DNA from: Antennarius striatus
Taxonomy: Eukaryota; Chordata; Actinopteri; Lophiiformes; Antennariidae
Assembly: GCF_040054535.1 (NCBI RefSeq)
Contig: NC_090794.1
Location: 4,093,501 to 4,157,500, forward strand
Direction: 5' to 3'
DNA: 64,000 nt
The notes below the pieces were generated by a model, which made no database searches, had not been told where the DNA came from, and saw only the letters and a list, made by a program, of their open reading frames with translations. Numbering within the stretch: the first letter of the stretch is position 1; each line of letters starts with the position of its first letter. The position numbers and the translations under genes were made by a program. Shown here piece by piece: positions 28,270-40,590 of this stretch.

Positions 28270-31200
28270 TCTTTCGACTCGTCCTGTTTGGGGTCCCCAC
28301 AGTGTATCATCCTTTTTCCATTTAGACAATGTTTTTTTGTTTGTTTTTTACACTGGATGTCCTTTCTGCTGCAACCTTAGAAAAACTTGCTGCAAAAATA
28401 TAGATATCATTTGTCCTCTGGTTTGGAGCTTCCTGACATATATTTGTAACTAATGTAGATGTACTTGCATGAGAGATCTGTGCTGTCCCTCTAATAAGTA
28501 GCTCAGTTTTGTGTCTCACCATCAATAGACGCTTCAGTGTCCAGCATGTACACTATGCATCATGTAATGTGAGATGGACCATGTCAATGCTGGAAATGCT
28601 ACTGATATCAGCGTTTAAGGACAGGTCTGCTTTAACGTAGCCAGGAGCACAAGCAATGGGAGTCATGCAGAACACGCATGTTGGGTTCTGCAAGGCAGAA
28701 AGAAAGGTCAAAGGTGCGAGGAGGGTAAATAAACTGTGAATTTACATCTACTTTACACAAATACACACATGCTCAATGCATAAAACACACAGATTTACAG
28801 TCGTCTGTTATTTATATGAACAGAACGATGGAAAGAATGTTTGAAAACGTGTTTGGTTTCATCTTGTAGTTTTCATTTTCCACATATTCCATGCATGTGT
28901 GTTTGTACATGCTCAAGTGACAGAGGGCCACGCAATACAACACCCCATGCAATGATATGCAAGGTCATTTTGCACCTCTCCCAGCCAGAGTGACGTCATG
29001 CAGTGTAAAATACCCCCAGGGGCCACTCGGAAGCAAATTACAGAATGTGTACTGGAAGCAAATTCAAAGCTACTGAATCTGTGCAGCATGAAGAATCTGC
29101 AGTGTCTGCATCTTCAGCCAATAATTTAAGAAGATAATTCTTTAGAATAAATGAAACATTAAAATAATATTAAATAATAATAAAAACATTGCATTTATTT
29201 GACAAATAATGAATAAAATCCTGATCCTTCATAGATTGGTGATCCTAGTTTACACCGAATCTTAAATATTAAGTATTTCTATCAGATACAATTTTATTTT
29301 TCTATTTTATTTTTTACTCATCCAGTTGTGTGGCAGCTCTCTCTCTCTATTCTAAATTCTACAGCTTATATCGGCTGACAGGTTCATTTCAGGATATAAG
29401 GAAATGAACGTGACGTAATGAGGTATGACTGCATTACGATTGCTCAAATGATAAAACAGTCTCACCAAAAGACTACAGTAATTAGAGGTGTGAGCTCCAT
29501 CAGCAGATGAAGAATTTTCATCCAAATTGATAAAATTGGAGAATTAGCCAAGAATTAATAACAATTCTTTTAAGACAGAAACCGGTCGTAAAATAGGAAT
29601 TTTAAGAACCTGAGCTGTTGCCGCATGGCAACCGTTGTCACCCTGAAACAAACAGTTGGACCTTGAGTGGAGCGTGAATGGTGGTGAGAATCCTGGCACT
29701 GAGCTGGTTTTGGTAATGGAAATTTTAAAATTTCCAAAGAAACCATCAATTATACATCTGAGCCATTTTGAGTTTTTTTTGTTTTTTTTCCAGGTAGGCA
29801 CACCTACTGCGTGACTCAGCCTTGACTCACATGCAATGAGTAATGAAATAATGAAAGCATGATTTTGTAATATCAAGCATTCTTTGATTGGTTGGAGCAT
29901 GTTACAGAAATGTGTTGCCCTGAGCTATGTAAAGTATCATCGAGTGTGTTTGAGAAACGAAACAGAGAGAAAAAGCGAATTGAACCACCAGACACACCTC
30001 AGACAATTAGATTCAACAACATAAACTAATGAAATATATGATGGACATCTGTTCTCATTAAACAATTTATGCATAGTTGATGCAGTTAATACATAGCACT
30101 GAAATAGCGTTCTGTTAGTGAATGAGCGACCCAACAGCAGCATGTAAAAGCTTGATGCCTCGTTCAAAGGCATTCCTCGCTGCAGTGATTGTTTGTTGTG
30201 TAAAATGATGCCTTCACAATGTCGCCAGGCATTGATGTTGCTTTCTGGGTAATGAGTAGGAGGCAAGGGGAGAGCCAGGGAAATGGGTTGGGTTTTTTTT
30301 GAACAATTAGAACATTTATGTTGCACTGCTAAATCTGCATTAAAAAAAAAAAAGCTTTATCGATTATAATGATCCATATTAATCGGCAACTACGACCATG
30401 ATGTTTGCAGGCTGTAGGTTCTCAAACAGGATTTTATTTTTCTGTATTTGGTCTCATGCTAGATAGCAAATCAAACTTTATATCAGACAAAACCAGAAAA
30501 TTATATATTTTAAAGCAAAAAATAATTCATCCATTAATAGAGTACTCCCCATAGATAATCAATTCATTAGAAACTAGTTCAATACTTGAATCAATTCTCT
30601 TAACTTGACACTTGAAAACCGTGACCTTAGACAGCTGATCAGAGGTCAACTCCATCTGTTCTCCATCAGGTCGCTCACAATGCCTGAAAGAAAGGATAAT
30701 GGAACGCTACGAGGGGGGATCCCACATTAACTATATATCCATAAAAATAAACTACGTGGGATTTCGGATCTGAGTTTCATTTGATTTCAAATGTTGTCAA
30801 TCATTCATGTGAGGAGTCTCCAGAAAAGATCTTTAAAGATGATGATTGGGGTTGGGCCGGTGTGAAAAAATAATATATTATATGAAGCTTTATTACTAGC
30901 ATTCAATAAAATCCAGTTCAGTTCACCAAATTTTACTGGCTGTTGCAGCTGCTACCACTGAGCCCATGAACGGGAGTGTGGGGGCGCCGCAATCCATTGG
31001 GATTACTGAGTTTTTATGTCTCGTGACTATTCAAGTCAAGTTTTCTACTCAAGTTTAACATCAAATCAACAAAATAAAAGGAGCAGCTTGAGCTTGAGTG
31101 TTTAAGAAAACCTTTCAGCTTCTTTCACAATAAAAGTCCAAATAAGTCAAAGGTCAAACCAGACCAGAGCAAGTCTTCATTCTAAAATATTATAGTGTGT

Positions 31201-31340
31201 TACTGATGCTGGTGCCACATGCTGCTGGCTGTCTCCACCTCCACCTGACGACAAATATTGGTTCAAATCACAACTTGTTCAGCCTGTACGGCATTCTAGA
31301 TTGGAAAAACAGGAAGTCTTTCCATCCTTATTGATTACTC
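28270..31340. other. Intergenic, no gene seen
   Basis: AT-rich spacer. It contains one perfect CRE-type palindrome TGACGTCA at 28,991-28,998, within a stretch (28,920-29,110) of more balanced composition that might be regulatory. Nothing else is recognisable. Confidence 0.45.
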
Positions 31341-31458
31341 CACTGGATTATTCGTTAGCGGGAATCAGACTGTGAAGAAAATCTCCTAAATTGAGGTTAT
31401 TCAAGGTCACACAAGGCCTTGGTGTTGGCATCGAGTGATGAGGGCTCAGCTGGGAATA

Positions 31459-31507
31459 ATGGATGGATGGATGGATGGATGGATGGATGGATTGATGGAT
31501 GCATGGA
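31459..31507. repeat. (ATGG)n microsatellite
   Basis: About ten units of GGAT/ATGG, in intergenic DNA. Related GGAT/ATCC runs occur at 32,799-32,840. Confidence 0.9.
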
Positions 31508-33092
31508 TACGCCGTCACTTGGCGAGGTGCCCAAAGTGACAGCTGACCTAATGATGAAGGCCTTTTTATCCTGAACATGTGGCGGATGCTGCGGCGGCTT
31601 CCGTGACAGACGGTTCCTCGGAGGCTGGGACCAGGAGGGGGGAAGGGAAAGTGGACCAGCTGTGGACCCACCCTCCCTTCTTGACGATCAATGTGTCTTA
31701 TCTGTTGTTCTTATCGATCAATATGTCAGATTTACTCCATGAATGTTGCGGTCAGCCTTTCTCCACCATGATGTTCTCCCTGGACCAGGTGACCATCAAC
31801 GGTGCTCACACTGGAGAAATGGTTTTTCTGCAGATTCACTTGCATATATAAAATAATATATTATTATTATATTATCATTACATATTTATATTATTATATA
31901 TTATTATTAGTAGTAATCTGTCTTCATATCACCAACAAAACACCCTAAATGCGTGAGTTCCATGAGGAGCACTCTGGTCAGTTGCTCCAGAAGTCTCTAA
32001 CAATCTAACGTTTGACTCCAGGAACTCAGTGTTGATTATAATGGATGTTTTGATGACAACCACGAGGAAGAAAAAGTGCAACTGCAAAATAATCAATCAA
32101 ATCCCATGACTGTTACTATAATCAACTCAAAATATCATCTAGCTAGAGGCTAAAGATGCTCGTCCAAGAAGGGTCGGTCAGACATCAAATGTGCTTCCTT
32201 TTGCACAACCCATAACCCCTTAAATTCTGATCCCAAACAAACCAACTGGACATAGGTGTGTGTGTGTGTGTGTGTGTCATTGAGAGGACATCCACCAAGT
32301 GAGTTAACCACTCACCCATTGCCACCCCCCTTCCCTCCCCCATCCGTCTGAATGAGTTCCTGTTCCCACATACCCAGAGAGCTCCAGCGGTGGAGACACC
32401 CAGATGGACAAGAACTGTTTTTACCGACATTAAACTCAGACAGTCCCGTCGCCGTGCCGCTGTGCGTGCTACCTCCTTTCATATGGAAATTGGATCTTGA
32501 CTTGAGAAGGGGAGTGTAATGTGGTTAAAGGCATCATGAAAAGCCTGCTGTAACAGGATTTCATCTCAGAGGAGAGCTGACTGCCGCCGTGAGGCGAGTC
32601 ATTAGGGAAAACCCGTTTGTGTCTTCGCTTGTGAGTTTGCGCACTTCTGGGTTTTTTTTTTGGGGGGGGGGGGTTTGCGTAGGAGGTCAGACATTCCTCC
32701 CAGCTGGTGACTGTTCATTCAGTGATGCCACCTGGCTGAGGGTCAGACGTGCCGGGACAAAGATGTCTCACCGCAGGCAAACCGTGCCTTCAAGTCGGAT
32801 GGATGGATGAATGGACGGATGGATCTATCCATCCATCTATGCACCCAACCGTCCAGCATTCATTTACTCATGTAGAAATAAAAATTGTGACACAACCCGC
32901 AGTTTTTTGTTGTTGTTGCGTTGTTTTAGATTTACATCAGATAAGAATGATTGTGGGTAAAAAGGTGAAGTGAAACGGGTGGAAACAACCCACAGGAGTT
33001 TGGTGCGTGTCCAGGTGAGGGGGCGGATCCACGATTTGCAAGTTAGTACATTTGTCATCATTTTCCCCCACAGATGCAAAAGCATCGTCTAC
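31508..33092. other. Intergenic, no gene seen
   Basis: Contains a short (GT)n at 32,256-32,277 and a G-run at 32,650-32,672. ORFs here are short and lack recognisable domains. Confidence 0.45.
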
Positions 33093-33585
33093 ACCACGTG
33101 TGTCAAACTCAAGGCCCCGAGGGCCAAATGTGGCCCGCGAGAGCATAAAAGGTCAGGGTGTCTAAAAATAAATACAGTAGGTCAAAAAAGTGTTTTAACC
33201 AGAAACCACATTTCCCACAATGCAGTAATTCAGCCAATTTTAACTCCGACAACAGCATTTTGAACAAAGTTAATGAAATAACTTGTGTTTGATGTTATTT
33301 TCCTTCATTTTCTTGGATAGTTTGATCCTTGATTGATGGAGTTCTGTGGGTTTTAAGAATTTGACAAACTAAAAGTATTTATGTTATAACAGAGAAACAC
33401 ACAAACATGTTTTTTTTCTGTGTACCTGTAATGTTTGTAACTTGAATAAGTGATAAATTCAGATTTATTTAACATTATGAAGTAGTTACATTTATATTAC
33501 ATTATATTGAGTTACCTTTAGTTAAATTTATAAGTTACATCTGGCCCTTTGAGGACAGCTATTATGCTGATGTGGCCCTGAATGA
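33093..33585 (-). mobile_element. hAT-like element copy, reverse orientation
   Basis: It starts ACCACGTGTGTCAAACTCAA and runs through GGCCAAATGTGGCCCGCGAG to TGATGTGGCCCTGAATGAA, the reverse complement of the copy in jag2 without the nested insertion. The far terminal repeat is eroded. Length is about 490 bp. Confidence 0.7.
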
Positions 33586-34132
33586 ACAGAGACAGGACAA
33601 ACGAACTTAATGATCATTTAAGATAATGAATATTAGTAATGAGATCGAGGGTCACTGATGTTTGTGGTATGAATACAGTCGTTTGTCCTTCTGCTGATCC
33701 TCATCTCTCAACCAGAGGCTGACAATGAAGCATGTCTTGTGTGTTTTTGTTTACTGAGGTGACTGTACTTGGTGGAAAACATTTTTAATAGCTGCCCTCC
33801 AAGGTCAGCGTCTCTCTCTGTGCTATGTGAGGAATGAGCGAAGGCCTTCGCTCGCAGTGCCTTCAGCTGACTCCAGAGAGTCGCGCTCATTGTGTGGCAG
33901 CCGAGGGGGAACAAAGACATTTCCACCGGAGGAACTTTGGGTTCCTGTCGATAAGGGCAGCGCCGCGAGCCGAGCCGTGTTTATATGCTTGTGTACAGTG
34001 GAGATCTGTGGAGTGGCGGAGGCTTGCACTTTCCAGACAACAAGAGGTGACTGTATAAATAGTTACGCTCAAAGGAACATCAAACACAGGGAGAAAATTC
34101 CTCCCGATGATCAAGATGCTCAGCCTGAATAC

Positions 34133-34169
<37 letters not shown>
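34133..34169. repeat. (GT)n microsatellite
   Basis: About 18 GT units in intergenic DNA. The sequence around 33,830-34,060 is GC-richer but has no supported ORF. Confidence 0.9.
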
Positions 34170-34171
<2 letters not shown>

Positions 34172-34639
34172 ACTGATGTTTAGACTGAGGCACATTTGCA
34201 AACAAAACCCCAACTCCAATCTGACATTTTTAACCCTTTTGAGACCAGACAATGTGTAGAAATGATGCCAGTGGATGAACTAGTTGTTTATTCTTTTGTG
34301 TTTCCTGCAAATTTAAGTTTTTTTTGTTTTTGTTTTTTTTAACCCTTTGCATAAAGTTCTTAATATTTCCATTAACCCATCAATTACTACCAATTATCTT
34401 CAATCAGTGGTAGAAAATATCTGCACTCAAAGGTACGTCATATATTCATCTGTAAACTTACACAGAAGGTTAATATTATAATTATTAATCATCTTCACTT
34501 GTTTGCTAGTTGATTTTTGCTTTACCGACCTTAATAACATGCAATGTTCTAAAATCTGATTAATTATCAAAGATAAGAAACCCTTAAAGTAGTTAAAGTT
34601 ACCAGATAAGGTATCAAAATTTTTTTATTTTTTTATTTT

Positions 34640-34745
34640 ATATACTGGATTAATCCCCAAAGAGAAATTAGTGGCACACTCTAGTTAGTCACATGCATAT
34701 TTATATTAGCTCTACCGCCCGCTCTACCGCTGAGCCACTGTACGC
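34640..34745 (-). repeat. Dispersed-repeat fragment with tRNA-like box
   Basis: On the minus strand it reads AGTGGCTCAGCGGTAGAGCG, like the A box of a tRNA-derived repeat. On the plus strand it carries GATTAATCCCCAAAGAGAAATT, a common fish retroposon tail. It is too degraded to name. Confidence 0.4.
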
Positions 34746-37348
34746 TATATGTTTATAATGAAGTTATAATAGTTCTAAATCTGGAGTTGTAGCTTATCAA
34801 CTGAAAGAATGGAATCAACTTACGTGTTTCCTGCCTCTTATTTCATATGTTGCTTTTTGTTTTTGTTTTGTTTTTCCCATAAAAAATGTCCTTGAGTGGT
34901 TTTAAAATTTCTAAAAGGAAACCCGGCATCACACTTGAGACTCTCTGTTCTAATTTAGGTTCTGTGGCAAAAACATGAACATTAATAAAGAAGTAAATAC
35001 GTCTTCATAACAAAGGAAAAGCGTTTCTCTGCCAAACCTTTTGTCCGTTCCTACGTCGTCCACCTATCAGAGTTTTCCCGATGTTCTTGGACTGCTTGTT
35101 GAACTTTTGGGGATTTTCCAGGGTGATAATGAACAACTTAACGTCCCGTTTGTCTCCCACTGATTCCAGGTATATATTCTTATATTTGTAAAGTAACGAC
35201 CTCATCAATAGAACCTTTAACAAGCTCCTGGCTCTGATGCTGTTAGCATGTGACAGCATTACATCCCAGCCCTCCGGTGACATTCACACAAGCTGTCTGC
35301 TTCCTTTCCTGTCCATTTATCGGCGGCTAATTGCCAGTAATGTCCAGGAGACAACGCTGCATCTGAACCGCTTCATTCATTCACTTATCCTGGTGTCGGG
35401 ACTCCAGCTTTCATGTCCTTCATTCCCACGGTTGTGCTGATAGATTCTCAAAATCTATGCAGGCCGCCCAGGAAAGGGTCTTTTTTTTTTTTTGGCTAAG
35501 ATGCATCAGCATTAGCCTCACAAGATGAAATTCATTGCAGTTTTCGTTTCCTACATGAGTAAAGTCATTTTTACTTTTTTTTAAAAATCCAACCCAAAGT
35601 AACGAAGAAAGAAACCTGGAACTAAATTTAAAATAAACCAAAAACAACACGAATTTTCAGGTGGATCTGAGTCTGGATGTGGATTCTAGATCGCTTTTTC
35701 TTTTCGCCATTAGAGAGAATTCTATTTCTGTCAATAACTCTGGATGCAAAAAAAATGCAACAGCTGATAATTTCCTGCCTGTGAAACAACATGGAATGCA
35801 CGTATTGTTCAAACTCAACCAGCTCTGACAGACGTTTCCCACTCAGCTCGGATAAACAATCCTTACAGGATTTAGTTTTATACAGCTTGGAAACTATTTT
35901 CCTATTGTTCATGTTTTTATTAACAATGTTGTTGGCTGGGGTTTGTTATCTCTGAGGGCTTTTTAGTTTTTACCTATTATTTCCCCTCAAACTCTCTCAG
36001 ATAAACAGCTCCACCTGATCTGACTTTATACTCTCTTAGCCGTCAGTTCAGCTGATTCTTAGATGGAAAATGTTCTGCAGGTGGTGATCAATCAACCAAA
36101 CCTTTTAGCCGTTTTAATATGATGAAATAATGTGATCCATAAAAGTACAGCAAATGAGTCACTGATGTGATCATTCAGACTTTCTCTGGTTTGAAGACTC
36201 TTCTCTGGTCTAAAAGCGATACCAACACTCCTTCTTTCAGCGGCTGTTTTGACCCTAGCTTATCGATTTTCTCCACAGAAGGAGCCGGTGCAGAGATGAG
36301 CTCTACCGCTGCAGCAGAGGAGGTCAGTAAGTTTACAGCCAAAGGAGGGAGGAATGGGGAGGAGGAGAAAAGAAAGACAAGAAGAGGAGGCAAGGAAAAA
36401 AGGTTTCTCTGTGAGAGTTAGCCGGCTTATTTTTAAACGGTAGTAAGAGAGAAGAATGTAGGATGTGAGAGCTTCTGAAGCAGCGAGGGGCTGAATGGGG
36501 CTGTCAGGCGTTCTGACAAAGGTCCATGATAGAAAAATAGATTATTATAAGACCCAATCTTCTGATTAAAGCAAGTACGCCTTTAACTTTAACCTTTAAC
36601 CCAAACAAAAGGCCATTTATGAAAGAAAAATGTCTCAACTGGATCATCGTGTAATGTTAAAGAAAAATGTATATAATATATATATATATATCATAGATCT
36701 AAAGATAGACAACCATCCATGATTGTAATACAGGTTTTTGTGGCATTTCCTACAATTCAACTTGTAACCGACTTTAGATAAATCTAATTTTTTTAATATT
36801 TGTGATATTTTAACAGTTCCAAACAAACAGTGTCACAAAGCAGCACAAAGAAGCCTAACTCCAGACTGCTCTGTCCATGGAGGTGATGTCCCTCACACAC
36901 TGGACAAGGACAAACCCTTCTGACTGAATGTTAACTACACCTGACCTCTAGTGGAAGGAAAGGGTCATTACAACTAAACCCACCCGAAACCAGCTCGAAT
37001 TTTAGATATATATAGAGATAAAAAAAATTTTATTGATAGGGATCAGGGTGTCTGTAAAACATGTACACATCCGCTTTCCTCTACGTCAGTGACACATGTT
37101 TTTGTGATTTTATACTTTAATTCACTTTTAATTTCAAAGGTGCAGTGTGGTCTAATTTACGCCATAAAAAATTACAGTCAAAAAGTTCCATATATTAACA
37201 TAATATGATTAATATGACAGATTATAATCTACTATTTACTTAAATTACATTATATTTAGCTCAATTTCGGCATTAATGTGTTTTTATTGTTATTTGACAG
37301 TATTTCTAATGATTTAGTGCATTGATATGCGGTGATTTAACTCTGAAT

Positions 37349-37349
<1 letters not shown>
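34746..37349. other. Intergenic, no gene seen
   Basis: AT-rich spacer with poly-A/T runs and a short (AT)n near 36,675-36,692. The ORF at 36,167-36,421 ends in a Lys/Glu/Arg-rich stretch without homology that I can recognise. Confidence 0.45.
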
Positions 37350-37391
<42 letters not shown>

Positions 37392-37415
37392 GCGTGTGCG
37401 TGTGCGTGTGCGTGT
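37350..37415. repeat. (GT)n followed by (TGTGCG)n
   Basis: A GT run passes into a hexanucleotide TGTGCG array of about five units, a compound microsatellite. Confidence 0.9.
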
Positions 37416-38125
37416 CAGGGTTGTGGATAGGGTATTAATCACGGCTTATTCATTACCTGTGTCCCTTTGCAAAAATCACTGCAAACCACCAAATTAATGG
37501 AGCGTCCAACATTCCTGTCTTTATGCCGGGACACAAAGGAAGCTTTTCTGAGGCTCAGTGATAAATCAGAGGCTTGCAGTCAGCGACGCTCTCACACAAT
37601 GTGATGGTGACGTTAGTGGCTGCAGCAACAATCCCACATCTCTGACCTCCTCCCTCCTTTTTAGGTATTGTTGCACCAGCCATGAAATCAAGCAATGAAA
37701 CGAAGGTTAACTGTTAACCAGCAGCATGTCAGCCCATCAGTCAAGAGCTGAGAAGTCACACTAGTCTCCTCATCTAACAGAGAAAAACATTTAACAGGAG
37801 CTATTCTTTATTTTGAGCACTTTTATTTAGTCACCTTGAATTAGGGGAGGCGAGACAGGAGGCGTTTTATTCTCATGTACAGACGGAAAGAGGATTTCAA
37901 TGAGCTTTACTGAAGTAAAGTATTTATAATGAAGCATCAATCGACTATTCTCAATACAGGCTGTAATAATAACAGATGGGAGGTTAAGGAAGGATGACAT
38001 TTTCCAGCTAAAAGTGCTGAAAGTGTGTTTATTCTGGGTGGAAAAAAAGCTGTGGGGATGACTGTAAGGTCAAACTGAGCAGGTGTGCTGCAGGACAAGC
38101 ATATTCTGAAAACATGTCCTTCCTG

Positions 38126-38188
38126 TTTTTATTTATTTATTTATTTATTTATTTGTTTGTTTGTTTGTTTGTTTGTTTGTTTGTTTGT

Positions 38189-38219
<31 letters not shown>

Positions 38220-38222
38220 TTA
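38126..38222. repeat. (TTTA)n(TTTG)n(TTTA)n tetranucleotide array
   Basis: About 24 tetranucleotide units, with the TTTG block flanked on both sides by TTTA, suggesting one substitution spread by slippage inside an older TTTA array. Confidence 0.9.
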
Positions 38223-39019
38223 TAGTTTGCAGTTTCAATCTGTGAAAAGACAAAATCAATGGGGAAAAAAATTAAATACAAAATTCAAAAGCAAAGAGAG
38301 AAAAAGGAAAAAAAAATCCAAAATAGTGACAAAGTGAAATCAAAATGACGCCTTTTCAATCCTCTGGGTGATGGATCCCAGAATGTAGAAACTCAATGTT
38401 TCTACAATATCTCAAACTTACAGTATGTTATGATAAATTTCTGAATTACAGGATTTTAAGGCAAAAAAAACTGCAGCAGATGTGAAGAGAGGAGACGTGG
38501 GGGGTCGGGGGGTCGGTGTGTGTCTGGTGACGGACAGCCATCACTCCCATCAGCCTCTTTAGTTAATTATGTTGTCAGGGATCACATGACTGTTTTAACA
38601 GTTCACTGAACTTCTCCTTTTGTATCAACAGCTGTTGTGTGTTTTTTGTTTTATACACTCTTAAGAATATTTTATGCAGGTATAAAAATAATCAAGAAGA
38701 AAAATGATTTCATTTGGAAGCTAAAGTTAAAATATCTGTGTCTACCTCATTGATTGAATGCAATATCAAATAGTTTGACAATCACATTGAATCACAAATG
38801 CAATATGGGCAGGGATGTGGTGGATATCACATTCTGGAGCCTCTGCATCAAAGCTTCTATCCCTGCGGTTTTCCTGCCTTCAGCTGTGTGTATTCCAGCT
38901 GGGTGTGTTTGCTGTTTGAACCTTGGACTAACAGCTGAGTTATGTTTGTTTCTGTTTTATGATGAGGCAGGAAAATATAAAGAAAATAGATCCCACTTCA
39001 GCGTAGTCACGCAATACGA

Positions 39020-39034
39020 CCACTAGGGGGCACC
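39020..39034 (+). promoter_or_regulatory. CTCF-like motif
   Basis: CCACTAGGGGGCACC fits the core CTCF consensus CCANNAGGGGGCGC closely. A second, oppositely oriented match lies at 39,815-39,826. Binding is inference; such motifs also occur in dispersed repeats. Confidence 0.45.
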
Positions 39035-39814
39035 ATTCTTCTGTATAAATACATTTACGCTCTTGGTTGAGCTGTTTGGGATGAGTAAATATGAAATAAT
39101 CTCAATTAGTACCACTTTAAGTTGGTTAAAATATATTTGACACGTCATTACATCTTTTAATATATCGTATGAGGTTTTTCCCTCAAGAATGGTTGGGAAA
39201 AAATGCAAATATTTAACAAACATACTGTTGATGGCTGATATATAGACTTATTATTATCACGTAAGGCTCAGGGCAACATCACAACAACAGTCTGCATCAA
39301 CACAGGTCATCACAATACCACGTTACTGCACAATAAATAAGATAAAAACATGTTATCATCTTAAAACATGTACGTATAGAGTGAAAGAAGAGGGTTTGGG
39401 GGGGGTTACTGTCAGTCAGAGAGATGGTCACCACTACCACTGTCTTCACTAGTCTTTACTTTATCAGCCTCGACTACAAGTGAAGTATCAAAGGTACAAA
39501 CCATGACGCCCTGAGATGTTCAGAGGCGAGATGAGAACACAAAGGGAGACGAGTGTTGGAGATGTGCGTCCACAGTGATACTGCCCCTGCGGGGAATGTG
39601 GTAGCAAGGGGAACTGCAGGAAAATAGTCGGATATGGCGACGTGCTGTTGTTCGTATCTCTGAATGTTCGTGAGTCGAATGTTCGTATCTCGAGGACTAC
39701 CTGTATGTCTTTGTAGTTTCCACAACAAACTGGTCTAAATTGGAGTTTTAATGATTTCAAACAAGTCAACTCAAATTATTACGTTTATCTGTTCAATCAT
39801 CAGCTTGTTTCTGC

Positions 39815-39826
39815 TGCCCCTAGTGG
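39815..39826 (-). promoter_or_regulatory. CTCF-like motif, reverse
   Basis: TGCCCCTAGTGG reads CCACTAGGGGCA on the minus strand, matching the CTCF core. It points toward the 39,020 motif about 0.8 kb away, a convergent pair. Confidence 0.4.
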
Positions 39827-40493
39827 CCACAGAGGGAAATTAAAGTTAAAATAGCTAAACTAGTCTCTTATTTTTACACAAAGGTATTATATTTTGAAGA
39901 AGGTTGATTATGGCTGCTAATTTATCCAACGTGTTTTATGTCGTCTGTCTGAAGCTTCTGACCCGTCTCTCGTGGGCACCCTGCTGTGAAACGGGCGAAT
40001 AAACTGCAGCTATAAAAGTCCAGGAGCAACAAATCCTGAATAAAAATCACATAAAATCAGCTCAAGCCTCCCTCCTTCTCATTATTCAGGACGACTTGAT
40101 TAATATGCAAAGAGAAATTCATCCAAACCATAAAATCAGATATCAGATCGCTGGACTTTGGATTTCTGTGGCATAAACACGTCCGATTCAGCCGAATGAC
40201 CTTTGAACACTGCAGACACAAGAAAAAGATGATGATGATGGACGGATTATGACGATGTAAAATAATTGTTGGATGTATCTGATGCTTTTAGGCTAGATTT
40301 CAAACAAAAATGTATTCTTTGCTCTGGTCAAACCCGAATTTGAGCAGAAGTTTGTGCAGATTTTAAAAATATTCTTCATCCCAGATGGGTTTAATTGCTT
40401 TACTCCCACATCACAAAGTGTACCGCTGGAGAATGCCAGGCACGGCGCTCTCCAGCAATAAATAACCTCTTCAGACTGTTACAGGAAACCAGC

Positions 40494-40498
<5 letters not shown>

Positions 40499-40582
<84 letters not shown>

Positions 40583-40590
40583 ACACACAC
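40499..40590. repeat. (CA)n microsatellite
   Basis: About 45 CA units with two short interruptions. Histidine-threonine ORFs here are artefacts. Confidence 0.95.

Larger units (their letters stand above)
37416..40498. other. Intergenic, no gene seen
   Basis: Holds a (TTTA)n-(TTTG)n-(TTTA)n tract at 38,126-38,222 and two CTCF-like motifs (39,020 and 39,815). No coding signal is seen. Confidence 0.45.

Noticed and set aside
34711..34745. tRNA gene on the minus strand
   Set aside because: Only an A-box-like GTGGCTCAGCGGTAGAGCG is present, with no acceptor stem or B box. It fits a SINE-type fragment better.
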